From positions 18,267,328-18,331,327 of the forward strand of contig NC_039480.1 in the NCBI RefSeq assembly GCF_003590095.1: 64,000 bases of DNA. Direction: 5' to 3'. This document shows, one piece after another, positions 22,341 to 33,268 of the stretch (positions within the stretch are counted from its first letter, which is position 1; each line of letters begins with the position of its first letter). The stretch is from Trichoplusia ni. Its lineage: Eukaryota; Arthropoda; Insecta; Lepidoptera; Noctuidae. Made by a program: the position numbers and the translations under genes. The notes under the pieces were generated by a model. That model did not search any database, was not told the DNA's origin, and saw only the letters and a program-made list of their open reading frames with translations.

Positions 22341-25300
22341 CCTGCGTTGAGTTCAAAACCTGTAACTTGCGTTTACAAAACCTTCAAACATCGGCTTGTC
22401 ACAAATACTCCTAAGCATAAACAAGTTTCAAGAAATTAAGATTCATCTGTTTCACTCCCTCATTCGTTATACAAACTTGATGAATTTACATAACCTCAAC
22501 AGGTATTATAGTTTGAAAGTAAGTATAAAATGTGATGCAGGTAAGTTGCGCCGTCTTGTGCTAGTTAGATGTAGTGTAAAGGTGGGTAATGCATAAATCA
22601 GCGGCGAATGTGCGCCGGCGGTCGTAACTCTGATATCAAGACCGAGTCGCAAATCGACGGTTAGAGACCAAACACATGAGACTAAAAAACTCCTCAACTA
22701 ACGATTTTAAGAATTTTCATTGTAAATGTGGCGACAGTATAAATGGTAGGAGTGTGTGTATATGTTTGTCAGCTCCATTTCATGTTAATATGATTAAGCC
22801 AAATTAGTTTAATTCGTTAAGCAGTTAGATCACAGATCAATACTGCTTCAGAAGAAAAGATGTCCGCCACCACGCGGGCAAAGCCACAATAAAAAGCAAT
22901 TTTAGACATAAGTATATGAATATTTTTTTCAGCTAAAGTAGGTGATAATAAAACTCATAAGTGATCAATATCCCATCCCTATCATTAAGATATTCCTTAA
23001 TAATTAAACGTGGCACGAGTAATAAAGACTGGCTGAAACAATTCGTACCTCTCCGAAAGAATCCTGGTCTGATGGAGACTGATTAGGACATTAGTAGTGA
23101 TTGAATTCCGAATGGATTCCAAATTGAATTAGACGCAGACAACGTTTTCATCGCATTAGTGTTCTACAATTTTATGAGAATGTTCTGACAATAGGTACTT
23201 TGCAGGTAGAATAACTTATAGAAGTCATTTATTTCAATTGTATTGATATTATTTTCTAATAAAATACCTATTAAACTTTTGCATCATGAAAGATACAGAA
23301 TTTTTACAATTGGTAAGGAGGTAAGCTCGAACACAAAACACAATTTTGTTTTTATTCTTCTTTTAGTTAATTAACTAAAAACGTCTTATATTTTTAATAT
23401 AAGAGGTACCGTGTAAGATCTTTTTAAAATATTTTTGTTTTTTTTTTCAAATAAAGAGTTGTTGCTCTGCTCGTGTCTCCGGCACTAGGACTCCTGGCGC
23501 GTAGTACATAGCAAATGCATAAAGCATCACATTACGTCGCACGGCGGAGAACTCGATCTCCCCTCATTTTTATTAGATCGCAACACGCAGGCATCGTGGA
23601 AAGTGCTTTATAACTACACGATCTGTTGCTCGTTTGGGACTTAGTTCAGATGAGGGTAGAAATAAAATATATTTAACATTTATTTATTTCTCAATGTACA
23701 ATAATACCTAATAATTAGATATAAATGATGGACAATTATAAAGTAATTGATCAGAGGTCGGAGGCAATATTGTAAATAGGCTTTATATGAAAAAATCGTT
23801 TGTGTGACAAATTTATGACCGTAACAGGTGTATACAGGTGCTTAAAGTCAAACTTTATTTTTAGTAAAAAAACATCTGTCTAACTACCATGGTTCCTGAG
23901 ATACAGCCGGATGGACCGAGGGACAGATTTAGAGATAGCGGTGCCTCATTAGCCAGAGAAGAAGAAGAAAGGAAAGGAAAGAAGAAGCGCAAAATACTAA
24001 TGCTGTATTTACCGCACTGGGCGCCGCAATGGTGCTAACAACTAGCTACTGCTGATAACGGGTTATTAAAAGACTGCAAAAAATTCCGATAAGTGCCTAA
24101 ATAAACGCTCTGCCGGGACCGTTCTTTTTTCTTTTAATCAATAATTAAGTTTAAAGCTCTCATTTAACGAGTCAAAAGCCAAATAGCACAAATTAAACGC
24201 AAACCCTGTAAATAAATCGTGATGTGTTCACAGACACAGAAGTCAAAGCAAAGCGAACACTAATTACTAAGCCTATATAACGCGCTGGAGTTTCTAATAA
24301 TGTTCTAATTACGCACTAATCAACGACTAGATTGCTGCCGCAAAGGGTTGTCAGATTAAATATTATGCGTGTTCTAATTCAAAATGTAGGTATGTCCAAT
24401 CAACTGGATTTTATTTTTTTGTGACTTTTAATGGTTTTTATTTTATTCTTCTTCTTTGTTAAACACGATTAAATTTTTGTGTTGTTCTAGCTTAGTGTGT
24501 GACATTTTATACAAATATTTTTCGATATTTGGAAGAATATTTCACCGTTATTATTTTATCTTTAACTCTGTTACCCGCGATTTCTTCCGCGTGGTAATGA
24601 AAATAAGGCAGGAACTTAACAAATCAGATAAAAAAATGGTTTCAGAGTAATCGTAAAAAAGGTGTGAATAGATACCTACATATTTTTATGCTTAGTCACC
24701 AACCGGCCTCAGTACGTTGTAACAACAATAATTTATCTTGCTGCGTCGTTTTAACAAAACAATGGCAACTCCTAAGATATATACTAAACTTAATTTAAGG
24801 CAACTTTGTTCATAATTTAACACCTTCGAAAAGAAGCTTTGTTTTAGAACAAAGTTAACTCCATAAAATTGTTACAGTAAGTGCTAACCATTAAAGTATT
24901 TGGCGACTACCAGTCTGAGAATAGTAAAATTCAAAAAATAATACTTACTGTCGTATACTGTTGCATAAAAGTCAGATACTTGCAATTGTCTTGAAACTTT
25001 AACAAAGATATTTTATTAAGAATATCCCCCAGTTATAGCGCTCTTACTTCGGATTTTTGTTGGTCTAACACAATGGACTTGTAACCACCCATGTCCAGAT
25101 CTCGAAATTACTTTAATAACAAAAGGTAAAAGCGACCTATGTTAGACGCCGTCCAATCCTGAACAATTGTTTTGGATTGTACTCCAAAAATTAAATGCAA
25201 TTATTTTAAAAAGCACAAGAGTAAATAAAAGAGAATCCCAGGAAAACAATGAATAAAAAGAGACAGTTTAAGAAAGTAACAGCTTCTGTTTGTCTCATGA

Positions 25301-25805
25301 TAGAAGTCGTAATTATACAGTTTATAAAATTATTATAAAACACTGTTTTAGTCGGTAACTATATCTACAGATTATACCTTATTTCAAATTTACTTAATCT
25401 TTAAGTTTATAGATTTGCATAATGTAAAATCCATAAACTTCAAGCGTACTTAAGTTCCTATTAAATCCTTGAAACTTGATTCCTCGAATTAGCAAACTTA
25501 TATAATTGATGACTTAATCCTATCATATGATTTAAGCTAATCTCAAATAATCACAATGGGTATTTGAAGGACTAGAACTTTGTTTGGTTCTTAGCACTCC
25601 ATTTGTTAATTTTAAACGTAATTATAAATTGATTCACGAAGCTACAAAACGCGTTTATTTGACAAAACTTTGTTTACATTGAGCTGTCAAGAAAACTGAC
25701 ATTCCGCTCCGCTCTTTTCTTTACGCAGCTGAGTGCAGTCGACGGCGCTCATTTTATAAATTGTAGTATTCTTTTGAATGAAAACTGCAATATTCCAATC
25801 TAGTT

Positions 25806-26306
25806 ATGTCACTGACAAAACTTTTTACCCTCGTGTTTTTACGCAAAGAAGATCAGATATTGTTGGGTTTAAAAAAACGTGGTTTCGGCATGAACAAATG
25901 GAATGGTTTTGGCGGCAAAGTGGAACCTCATGAAACAATAATAGAGGCTGCAGTGCGTGAATTGTCTGAAGAAAGTAGAATGACGGTTAAACCAAGTGAT
26001 TTAATTAATATTGCGCACTTAGAATTTACTTTTCATGAAGAACCGGTCATGATGGACGTTCGAGTTTTCGTCACAAAAACCTTTGAGGGAACTCCCAAAG
26101 AAACTGAAGAAATGGCGCCGAAATGGTTCAATATCAAAGATTTACCTTTCTCTAAAATGTGGCCTGATGATGAAATATGGTTTCCGTACATGCTCGAAGG
26201 CAAGAAGTTTGTTGGAAAGTTCCACTACAAAGGATTTGACACAATTCTGCATCATACTATTGAAGAGCAGGAGTCAATGGAAGCTTTCTACGCCAACAGA
26301 AAGTAA
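25806..26306 (+). CDS. Oxidised purine nucleoside triphosphate hydrolase, MTH1/NUDT1-type Nudix
   Basis: Nudix hydrolase that should remove 8-oxo-dGTP, 2-hydroxy-dATP and related damaged nucleotides from the pool, protecting DNA. The 166-residue intronless protein follows human MTH1 throughout: KKRGFG (23-28), WNGFGGKV (32-39), MDVRVF (83-88), GTPKETEEM (95-103), MWPDDEIWFP (118-127) and DTILHHT (145-151). The Nudix box starts at Gly37 and keeps Glu43, Arg51, Glu52, Glu55 and Glu56, but the usual Gly after EES is Arg58. Pocket residues equivalent to human Asn33 and the WPDD aspartates are kept. The C-terminus is slightly longer than in human. The start Met aligns well. AATAAA lies at 26803-26808. 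Confidence 0.95.
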   Translation: MSLTKLFTLVFLRKEDQILLGLKKRGFGMNKWNGFGGKVEPHETIIEAAVRELSEESRMTVKPSDLINIAHLEFTFHEEPVMMDVRVFVTKTFEGTPKETEEMAPKWFNIKDLPFSKMWPDDEIWFPYMLEGKKFVGKFHYKGFDTILHHTIEEQESMEAFYANRK

Positions 26307-27815
26307 TTGTTTTTATTTTATTGTAGGAATTTTGTATTTATAGGGCCAAGCCCTTTTTTTAAATATGTATGTAGTTTAGAAGTTAGAATTTGTCTGTGAT
26401 CAAAATGTGAATTTTGATAAGTTTATATGTATCCTAGTGTTTAATATTTAGACTCGCAAATTTAATGATCTGACATCATGTTTTTTAAATCCTTGTTCTC
26501 AATCCTATACTTTCAACCATGTAATACATTTAAGAGATATATACTATTCAGAGACTTTTTTCTCTTAGTCTATCCAGTTACTCTTTAGCTTCTTTAAAAG
26601 ATTTTATTTAACATAGAAGTTTTAATCAATTGATTTAGTGTTTATACCAAATCAGTATTTTTTTGTAGTTAAGTATTTGTAAGTGTCAACTAGTACAAAA
26701 CAATGTTTTTGTAGGTATAAGTTTAGATTAGGTGCCATGTCATGACAAAAATTGTTAATAATATTATAAACCATATTTTTGTGATTAATTGTGTAAGAAA
26801 GAAATAAAACAAAAAGTAAAAATAATATTTTTATTATTATTTAGTATAAACAGTAAGTAAGTTATACAAAAATTTGTTACTTATGCAGGTTAGCTTGAAC
26901 ATTTTTGATGCAACTTCAATGAAAAAATATTAGTTGTGATAATCAATTGATGATATAAAAAATATCACCTTTAATTAATAGAGAAATCATTAAAGTGTGT
27001 CTTTACTAATTACTTGACTGTCATCAAAAACGTTCCAGCTTTTGCAGAGTTAAATACAGCATAATCTTACATTTTTATTCCATAGAAAGTGGCAGTGTAA
27101 AATCACTTATAAGATAGTAATAACCTGAACTGATTCACCTTAGCATTTGATAACTATACTGAAGTCCATCATTCTTTATGAAACATTTTAAAATGACCAA
27201 TTATTCTTCCGTTAATCTTTTACTAACAATGATGTTCTATTCTCAATGAATTTAATTCAACTTAAAGAAATCCTGTTACTGTAAATATTGGACAATAATC
27301 ATCTATAGATTTTCAAGTTTATAAGAACAGTGACAAATTTAAATCAGCTATTCTATGGCGTATTTTGTGCTATTGAAAATTTATTTCACAACTTCACTAA
27401 AACTTAATCTAGGACCACTAAAAACAGGGCTCTTAGGATATTAGGTATTTTTTATTATATAAAAATAACATTATCACCATTACTTAGCATCATTATTTAT
27501 AAGTAACTTATCCTAAGCACATTCTATCAAGTCTTATTGAACTGTGAAATGGCTGTGAAAGTTATCATTTCATCATAGGATCAAATTAAAGATCGAATAA
27601 ACATGTTGGCAGCAATACACACTCGGATAAATGAATGTATATGAGGTTCTTTGGAAGCCTACCAAGACAGAATGTTCTAATCTTTTCTTACTACACATTT
27701 TGAGATAACTTTCATACAGTTTAACTTGATTTTAGTCCATCTTGATAATATCCCATACAATTTGACTATGCGCACTGGTAAGCACAGAGCTCCATGGCTG
27801 GTTTCTCCTGAACAA
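26307..27815. other. Convergent 3' region of the Nudix and Nup85 genes
   Basis: AT-rich and without a supported gene. The first ~500 bp is probably the Nudix 3' UTR, ending near the AATAAA at 26803-26808. The right part is the likely 3' UTR of Nup85 on the minus strand; a TTTATT near 27450 could be its poly(A) signal in reverse. Confidence 0.5.
26803..26808 (+). terminator. Poly(A) signal of the MTH1-like gene
   Basis: AATAAA in GAAATAAAACAAAAAG, about 500 bp past the stop codon; the only canonical plus-strand hexamer noticed close behind the gene. Confidence 0.5.
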
Positions 27816-30800
27816 TCATTGTCCTCCTTCGTCGGCCCCATCGCCTTCGGCCAGGGCAGTGCGGGCGAGGTTGCGGGCCAGCGCCAGCCGCATCAGATCA
27901 GCTTTCTCACCCTCAAGGCTTGAGGACCGCAGCTCTAGGCACAGCATGATCTCGTACGTGTCGTTAGACGTGAACACGGGCTCATCAGATTCAAGGAGTG
28001 GTAATGTATCTAAAAGAAGGGTTTCCCAGAAACTGAAACAAAAGGGATATACTATACGAAAAACTGTAAAAACCAGGTCAAGTGCGAGTCGCACGTCCGA
28101 CACAGAGTGTTATAAGGCAAAAAGGCTTAAAGATTAATTTGCCACTCAGGAATGAAAATTATTTACGAAAGTTTTAACTGTATATCACTGTTCATGAGAT
28201 ACAGCTTGTTGTTAAGTGTCCTGACTCACTGTCGTAACACAACATTTTAATAGTTCTTAGAAGAGTTTTTATCAAAAGAATGTTCTACTCTGTAGTTTTA
28301 ACAGTCATCTCTGTTGTACAATAAACAAACCAGGAATGTGTTATATAAACAAACATCTACTGTTAAAATGTTTATGCAATGTAATAAAGCACACAAATTG
28401 TCATGGTTTGTTAGGAGTAAGCACTATAACAAACTATCTGATCTGGCGATCGTCGTTCTTCCGTGTGATTTGTCAATCTAATCCACCTAGGGTGTTACCC
28501 AAAAGCATAAAAAGGACAAACATTCTAGTCAGTCCAACTATTTAGTTCAGTGACATACATACATTATATTTAGAAAGATTAAACTTACTATTCGGGAGCA
28601 ATTTTCGATGTGATCAGGGACACCAGTAGTTGAGCAGCCTTTTTGAATTCTCTTGATTTGTAAAGCCGATGGAAGTCACAGTATTTACCTGTAAAAAGAA
28701 TTTTAAATATCAAATGATAAAGCATTACAATGGTTTAAGGAAACATGAAACCAGAAAATTTCTTTAAAATTAAAGATCTAAAGTCTGTCTGTACCATCCA
28801 GTTATATACAAAACTGGATGGTACAGACAGACTGGAAGGTTGAAATGTAAAATGAACTTCATGTAATGTGAGGCAGTCTGTAATTGTGAATTTCCTTTTT
28901 TTGACTTGTGACTAATAAACCGGCTAAAAGTAAAGAAGTACTAACTGTACTTTTGTACATATAGGCCCGAGGTAACGCAGTAATAGTGTATCGTACCTAG
29001 GAAGAGCAGAGTGTCGGACAGCAGCATGGAGCTGCCGGCGGTGAGCAGCAGGTCCTGCGCCGGCAGCTCGGCGCGCGCCGCGTAGTGCGTGAGGCAGGCG
29101 CGCGCCGCCCGCGCCGCGCCCGCCGCCCAGCGCGCGCGCCCCGCCCAGCACAGCGCGCCGCCCGCCCGCGCGCGCGCCGCCGCCTGCGCGCAGCGGCAGC
29201 GGGACACCTGCGACGCTGCAAACAGGGCTCCGGTTACTACATGCCATACACTACTAATCAAACGAACCATTAAGACCGGCGACACTCAGTGACAGCGACA
29301 TGCCCGAACAAATAAATTGCATTGGCATTTCTGCTGGTGTGTAGCAAACTCACACAAGCATAACAAAAATTACACTATACTTATGCGAGTTTGTTTCGTA
29401 GAAACCGCCACAATTAAAGACCTTAGATTTTACTTTGCAAGCTACTTATATTAGGCATAATACATTAAAATGACTTACCGACACTAGACAAGCCATGTTT
29501 CTTGGCTTCAGCAATCACCCTCATAGCTTTAGCGTCTGTATCCACTGGTATCCTCTCTAGTAACAGTTCAGCTCTTCTCAAGCCTTCTGGTGGACATGAG
29601 GCCAGGTAGGACAGACCTACAGACCAGAGTGACTTGTGTTCCATTAGTAGAGACCCATATTCTAGGATTAAGCTATCACGAAGGCGGGATGTGACGCTAG
29701 AAAATAAATTGGTTCTTTAAAAAAAATACCAATAATAACATTACTCTTTTCCTGTGTAAACTCATTTCATTATTTTAAGTACATTAATAACCACAACTTA
29801 CTTGGTTTGATGTTTATCCAAAACTTTGAGTTTGCCACAGTGGAATAAAATGTCAGTGAGGTGGGTGGCAAACCAGCCATTATCTGATATCTGTTGTATT
29901 TCATGAATAACCTAGAACAAGAGGTGAGCACTTTATTTTTACTATTGATTGAATTATTATGTGGAATGAAATATTTATATAAATATTTCACTAATGCTTC
30001 AGCAGCTGCGTAATGTTGACATCCATGGGAAATGTAGCATAGATTGCTTTTTTTTAAACCCATTAATATACTTGCCTATGTGGCCTCATTAGTCATGATT
30101 AAGTAATTCACTTGGCTTGGCATTCATAATTTCAATACAGCTTTACATAAAACTTGTATGTGTTCAAAGACACCAACAATGAGCCAATTTGTTTAATTTT
30201 CTTGAAACCTTACCTGATGCAAGTCTCCCTCCAGCAGAGCCCGCACCATGTCATCCAGATGTGACCTGTTGGCGGGCGCCATGCCAGCGCAGGCCGCGGC
30301 CGCCGCGCCCAGCTCGTGTCGCCGCGACCACGGCGCCGTGAACAGCACCCAGCCACCCAGAATGTCGAACCAGGATGAGTACTTGCTGCGGATCGACTCG
30401 AAAGCTGTGTAGTCACCGATTATTATCTGTAATTCGGTGAGTCTAGGTTAATTTATGACAGGTTAACAGCGTAATTATAGTTTTAACTGTATATACCAAA
30501 ATTGATTATGCATTAATTTGATCAAACAAAATATGATCATCATCAAATCAAATTGAAAATTGGGAGGAACTTCCAGAGGTTTGATTTTTAAAGAACTAAT
30601 ATTTCCATTATCTTATCATCAAATAAATGCAGAGACAGTTACCCTCATGATAAGCTCCAGGTTAGGCTGTGAGGCAAGTACCCTGCTACTAAGCTTAGAC
30701 CTACACTCAGCTTGCCAGTGCTTCCATGATATAGTGAACTCTCCTGTAGATATACCTCCATATACCTAAAACAAAAATATGCAATTAATTTTGATTGTAT

Positions 30801-31900
30801 TATGCATAAACATATTCAATTCATTAAAAGTTTATTGCATACTTACACTATAAACTGGCATACTTCGCAAAGAGTTATCAACCAGTTTAAACTCATTGCT
30901 CTCACCAGCTGAATGAAGTTTCAGTAGAGCTCTGGCAACATCCACACGCCCTTGCACCACCATGCCTACTACTGTATCCCAATATTCTGCATTCTCTTCA
31001 GAGCCCCTCTCACAAGCCTCCAGCAGGCCAGCAGCAGTCTGCTCATGACAGGGAAAATGGAAACGCACCCACTCCAACAAATAAGGTAACACTATGTCCC
31101 CAGGAATGTTGTCTATAAACAAAATCTCACACAAATGCCAAATACATTCAATAGAGTAGAATATTGTAATGTATGACTGCAAACTGTTCTTTGCAACTCC
31201 ATCCTGTTCTTTCGAAGCTGCCTCCTGGAGACCCTCAATACATACTCGGATGATTGACCGGAATTGGCGGGAAAGTTTCAAGAATTCTACTTGATTATCA
31301 TTTGTTTTAGCTGCTTCTGCAACTTTTTGTAAGGACAAAAATGTTCCATTAGATTCGTTGACCAGTTTCCGCAAGATCGGCGTGAAAAGAAGGACATCTT
31401 GACGGACATTGAATAGCCTGTTGTCGAGTGCTTTAGGAGTCGCCTTGTTGACCGTTTGGCTGCGAGGGTATATAGTGAACTTGTTGCCTGGACCCCATGC
31501 GCAACCGAAATGTTTTGATACGCATTTATCAGGCAAAATCTGTGAATAATAGAAAACAATGTGAAATTTATAACACTTAGAGCAAGTTATCTAGCAATGG
31601 CATAGGACAATGTACGAATAAATTGGCACCAACCATGAGCTACAAACGAGCGGCTACGTAAGATAAATACCTTTGAATAATGATAATACTTAGATTTTTT
31701 TGTATTTTTCATATTATATGTTAAGATATACGGGTTTCATGGATTTTGATTCAATTTTGAAATAACTTAAATGTTTATATTCTAATTTGAGGACAAACAT
31801 AACCTAGATGTTCTTAAATTTAAAACATACTTACAAACGTTTTCGCTGTATCTGAAGATTTACCACGCAATGGTTCTAGTCCGAAATTGGAAGTATTCAT
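27816..31900 (-). CDS. Nup85: Nucleoporin Nup85 (Drosophila Nup75), complete, nine exons
   Basis: Scaffold subunit of the Y-shaped (Nup107-160) nuclear pore subcomplex, an alpha-helical protein. Exons on the minus strand: 31900-31835, 31539-30847, 30765-30643, 30426-30214, 29911-29802, 29696-29479, 29215-28997, 28688-28589 and 28032-27816. All introns are GT-AG, phases agree, and the sum is 1,959 nt (652 aa; human Nup85 is 656). Family blocks recognised: WGPGNKF, ILRKLVNESNGTFLSLQ, WHLCEILFID, WKHWQAEC, DNGWFATHLTDIL, MLLSDTLLFLGKY, FHRLYKSREF, FWETLLLDTLPLLES and MRLALARNLART near the C-terminus. Exon 7 is extremely GC-rich and codes an Arg/Ala-dominated helix region, unlike neighbouring exons. 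The gene is divergent from epsin and convergent with the Nudix gene. Confidence 0.95.
28075..28210. repeat. Fragment of the GTCAAGTGCGAGTCG repeat family
   Basis: AGGTCAAGTGCGAGTCGCAC at 28075-28094 followed by an AGTGTTATAAGGC block and GTTCATGAGATACAGC. Lies in intron 8 of Nup85. Same family as 61-600; GAGATACAGCCGGATGGACC near 23899-23918 is another fragment. Confidence 0.5.
28782..28833. repeat. Perfect 22-bp inverted repeat with 8-nt loop
   Basis: Arm 28782-28803 (starts AGTCTGTCTGTACC) is the exact reverse complement of 28812-28833 (ends GGTACAGACAGACT). The loop is ATATACAA. It lies in intron 7 of Nup85. A transcript could fold into a fully paired short hairpin on either strand; function unknown. 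Confidence 0.9.
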
Positions 31901-32689
31901 GTTTCTTGTATATTACCACTTTACGTACAACAAATACAACAATACTTTATTTTCATTAGTAGGACGACCGTTTCATTTCGCTCTTTCCGAAGTTTAAGAG
32001 TATGTTTGTAGTCTGTGGCTGGTTGCTTGCTGTCAATCAGACAGAATTCTAGTACTCTATGGTTCAGTGTAATGTTACCATTCTGCAAACGAGAAAACTT
32101 GGCAAAAACATCTAAATGCCTTTGTTAATAAATTGCACATTTTATACAAGTTATTCATTTTTTATCATTTGATTAATAGCAGTAATTTTCACTTAATTCT
32201 ATTACAAAATAATTGCATCGGATATTAAACTTTCTTATTTTTTGTACGCAAGTAATGCCTAGTCTAGACTAGGAATCTAGGCTGACTAGGCTCTAACTAT
32301 TCAGACCAGCTCACCTAAGCTATAATTATGTAGGAGATTTATTGAGCATTTTCAATATTCGTTTATGATTATAAGAACAACCATCAACAATCGTGTAAAC
32401 GAGCTATTGGAAATTAGTGTACATTTCCAGGCGGAAAGAGTACCTTCTAATGTTATAAATTGAGATACTTTCAAAAGTAAATTTGTCTCTACTATTCAAT
32501 AATTGCTTTAATATAGCATGTAACAAACATTAAATAATAAAACAGTCAGTCGTTGCATTTAGTATGAAAAAATCTTTACACTCGTCTTAATCAAATAATC
32601 TTATGACCGGATGACCTGTTGGAAGACATGTTGATTTTGTCACGAATAAAAACGATAATTGTCAATTCGTCAAAAACTGTTTTGTTTAG

Positions 32690-33268
32690 ACGAAAAACTA
32701 ACAAAATTTTACAGTAAATCGTGTGATACCGTGTTGTGTAAAGTGATAACATTATAATGTGTGATATATATTTACATATATAAGTCTTACTGAAGGATAA
32801 ACAATCATTACAAAGTCAATTCTTGTTATTTGGTAAGTTTTTTTGATATTGCATTAATGTTTGCCCGTCACTAACTTTCTATCTAGCAAGCGCTGACTGT
32901 GTGACTGCAAGTTAGACCTTCACCCGGTCGGAGCAGCCGTCCGCCGTAGTTAGTAAACGTTGCGAGCCTGGGCTGACGTAGCGCGCCGCGTACTTATCGT
33001 ATTTAGGCCGCGATTAGCAGCTTTATCGGATGTCTGTGTTGTGTATTTGCAAATTGGGTGGTTGTTTTGTGACGTCACGTGTATGCAAGTTGAATATTCT
33101 TTGTGCTAACGTTGGCTGTGATATGATAAACATTATCTACAGATGATAGTAGTATCAAGTTCTCTCCAGTTAATTCCGTTATTCGTGTGCTCACCGTACG
33201 TTTTGTACGACGAAAGTGTTATTTTATAGTGTCTTGTGTAGTTGATAAAGATCCTCATTTATCATTGT
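32690..33268 (+). promoter_or_regulatory. Candidate promoter and 5' leader exons, head-to-head with Nup85
   Basis: A locally CpG-richer stretch (for example GTAGCGCGCCGCGTACTTATC near 32979-32999, and TGACGTCACGTG near 33070-33081, a CRE-like palindrome). Strong donor-like sites follow at 32832 (TG then GTAAGTTT) and 33268 (TGT then GTAAGTTT). This is the usual look of an insect non-coding first exon; the nearest plus-strand gene is epsin, 25 kb away. Inference only; no transcript evidence. Confidence 0.4.

Larger units (their letters stand above)
15658..25805. other. Long gene-poor stretch with repeats
   Basis: About 10 kb of AT-rich DNA between the GMC gene and the Nudix gene. ORFs near 16084-16347, 17369-17692, 20215-20475 and 24456-24650 have no domain, codon bias or splice support. 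Repeat fragments are listed separately. A GAAGAAGAAGAAAGGAAAGG purine run sits near 23960-23990. Confidence 0.5.

Noticed and set aside
28924..29292. Several Arg/Ala/Pro-rich ORFs on both strands
   Set aside because: Shadows of the GC-rich Nup85 exon 7; only the frame joined to exons 6 and 8 matches Nup85.
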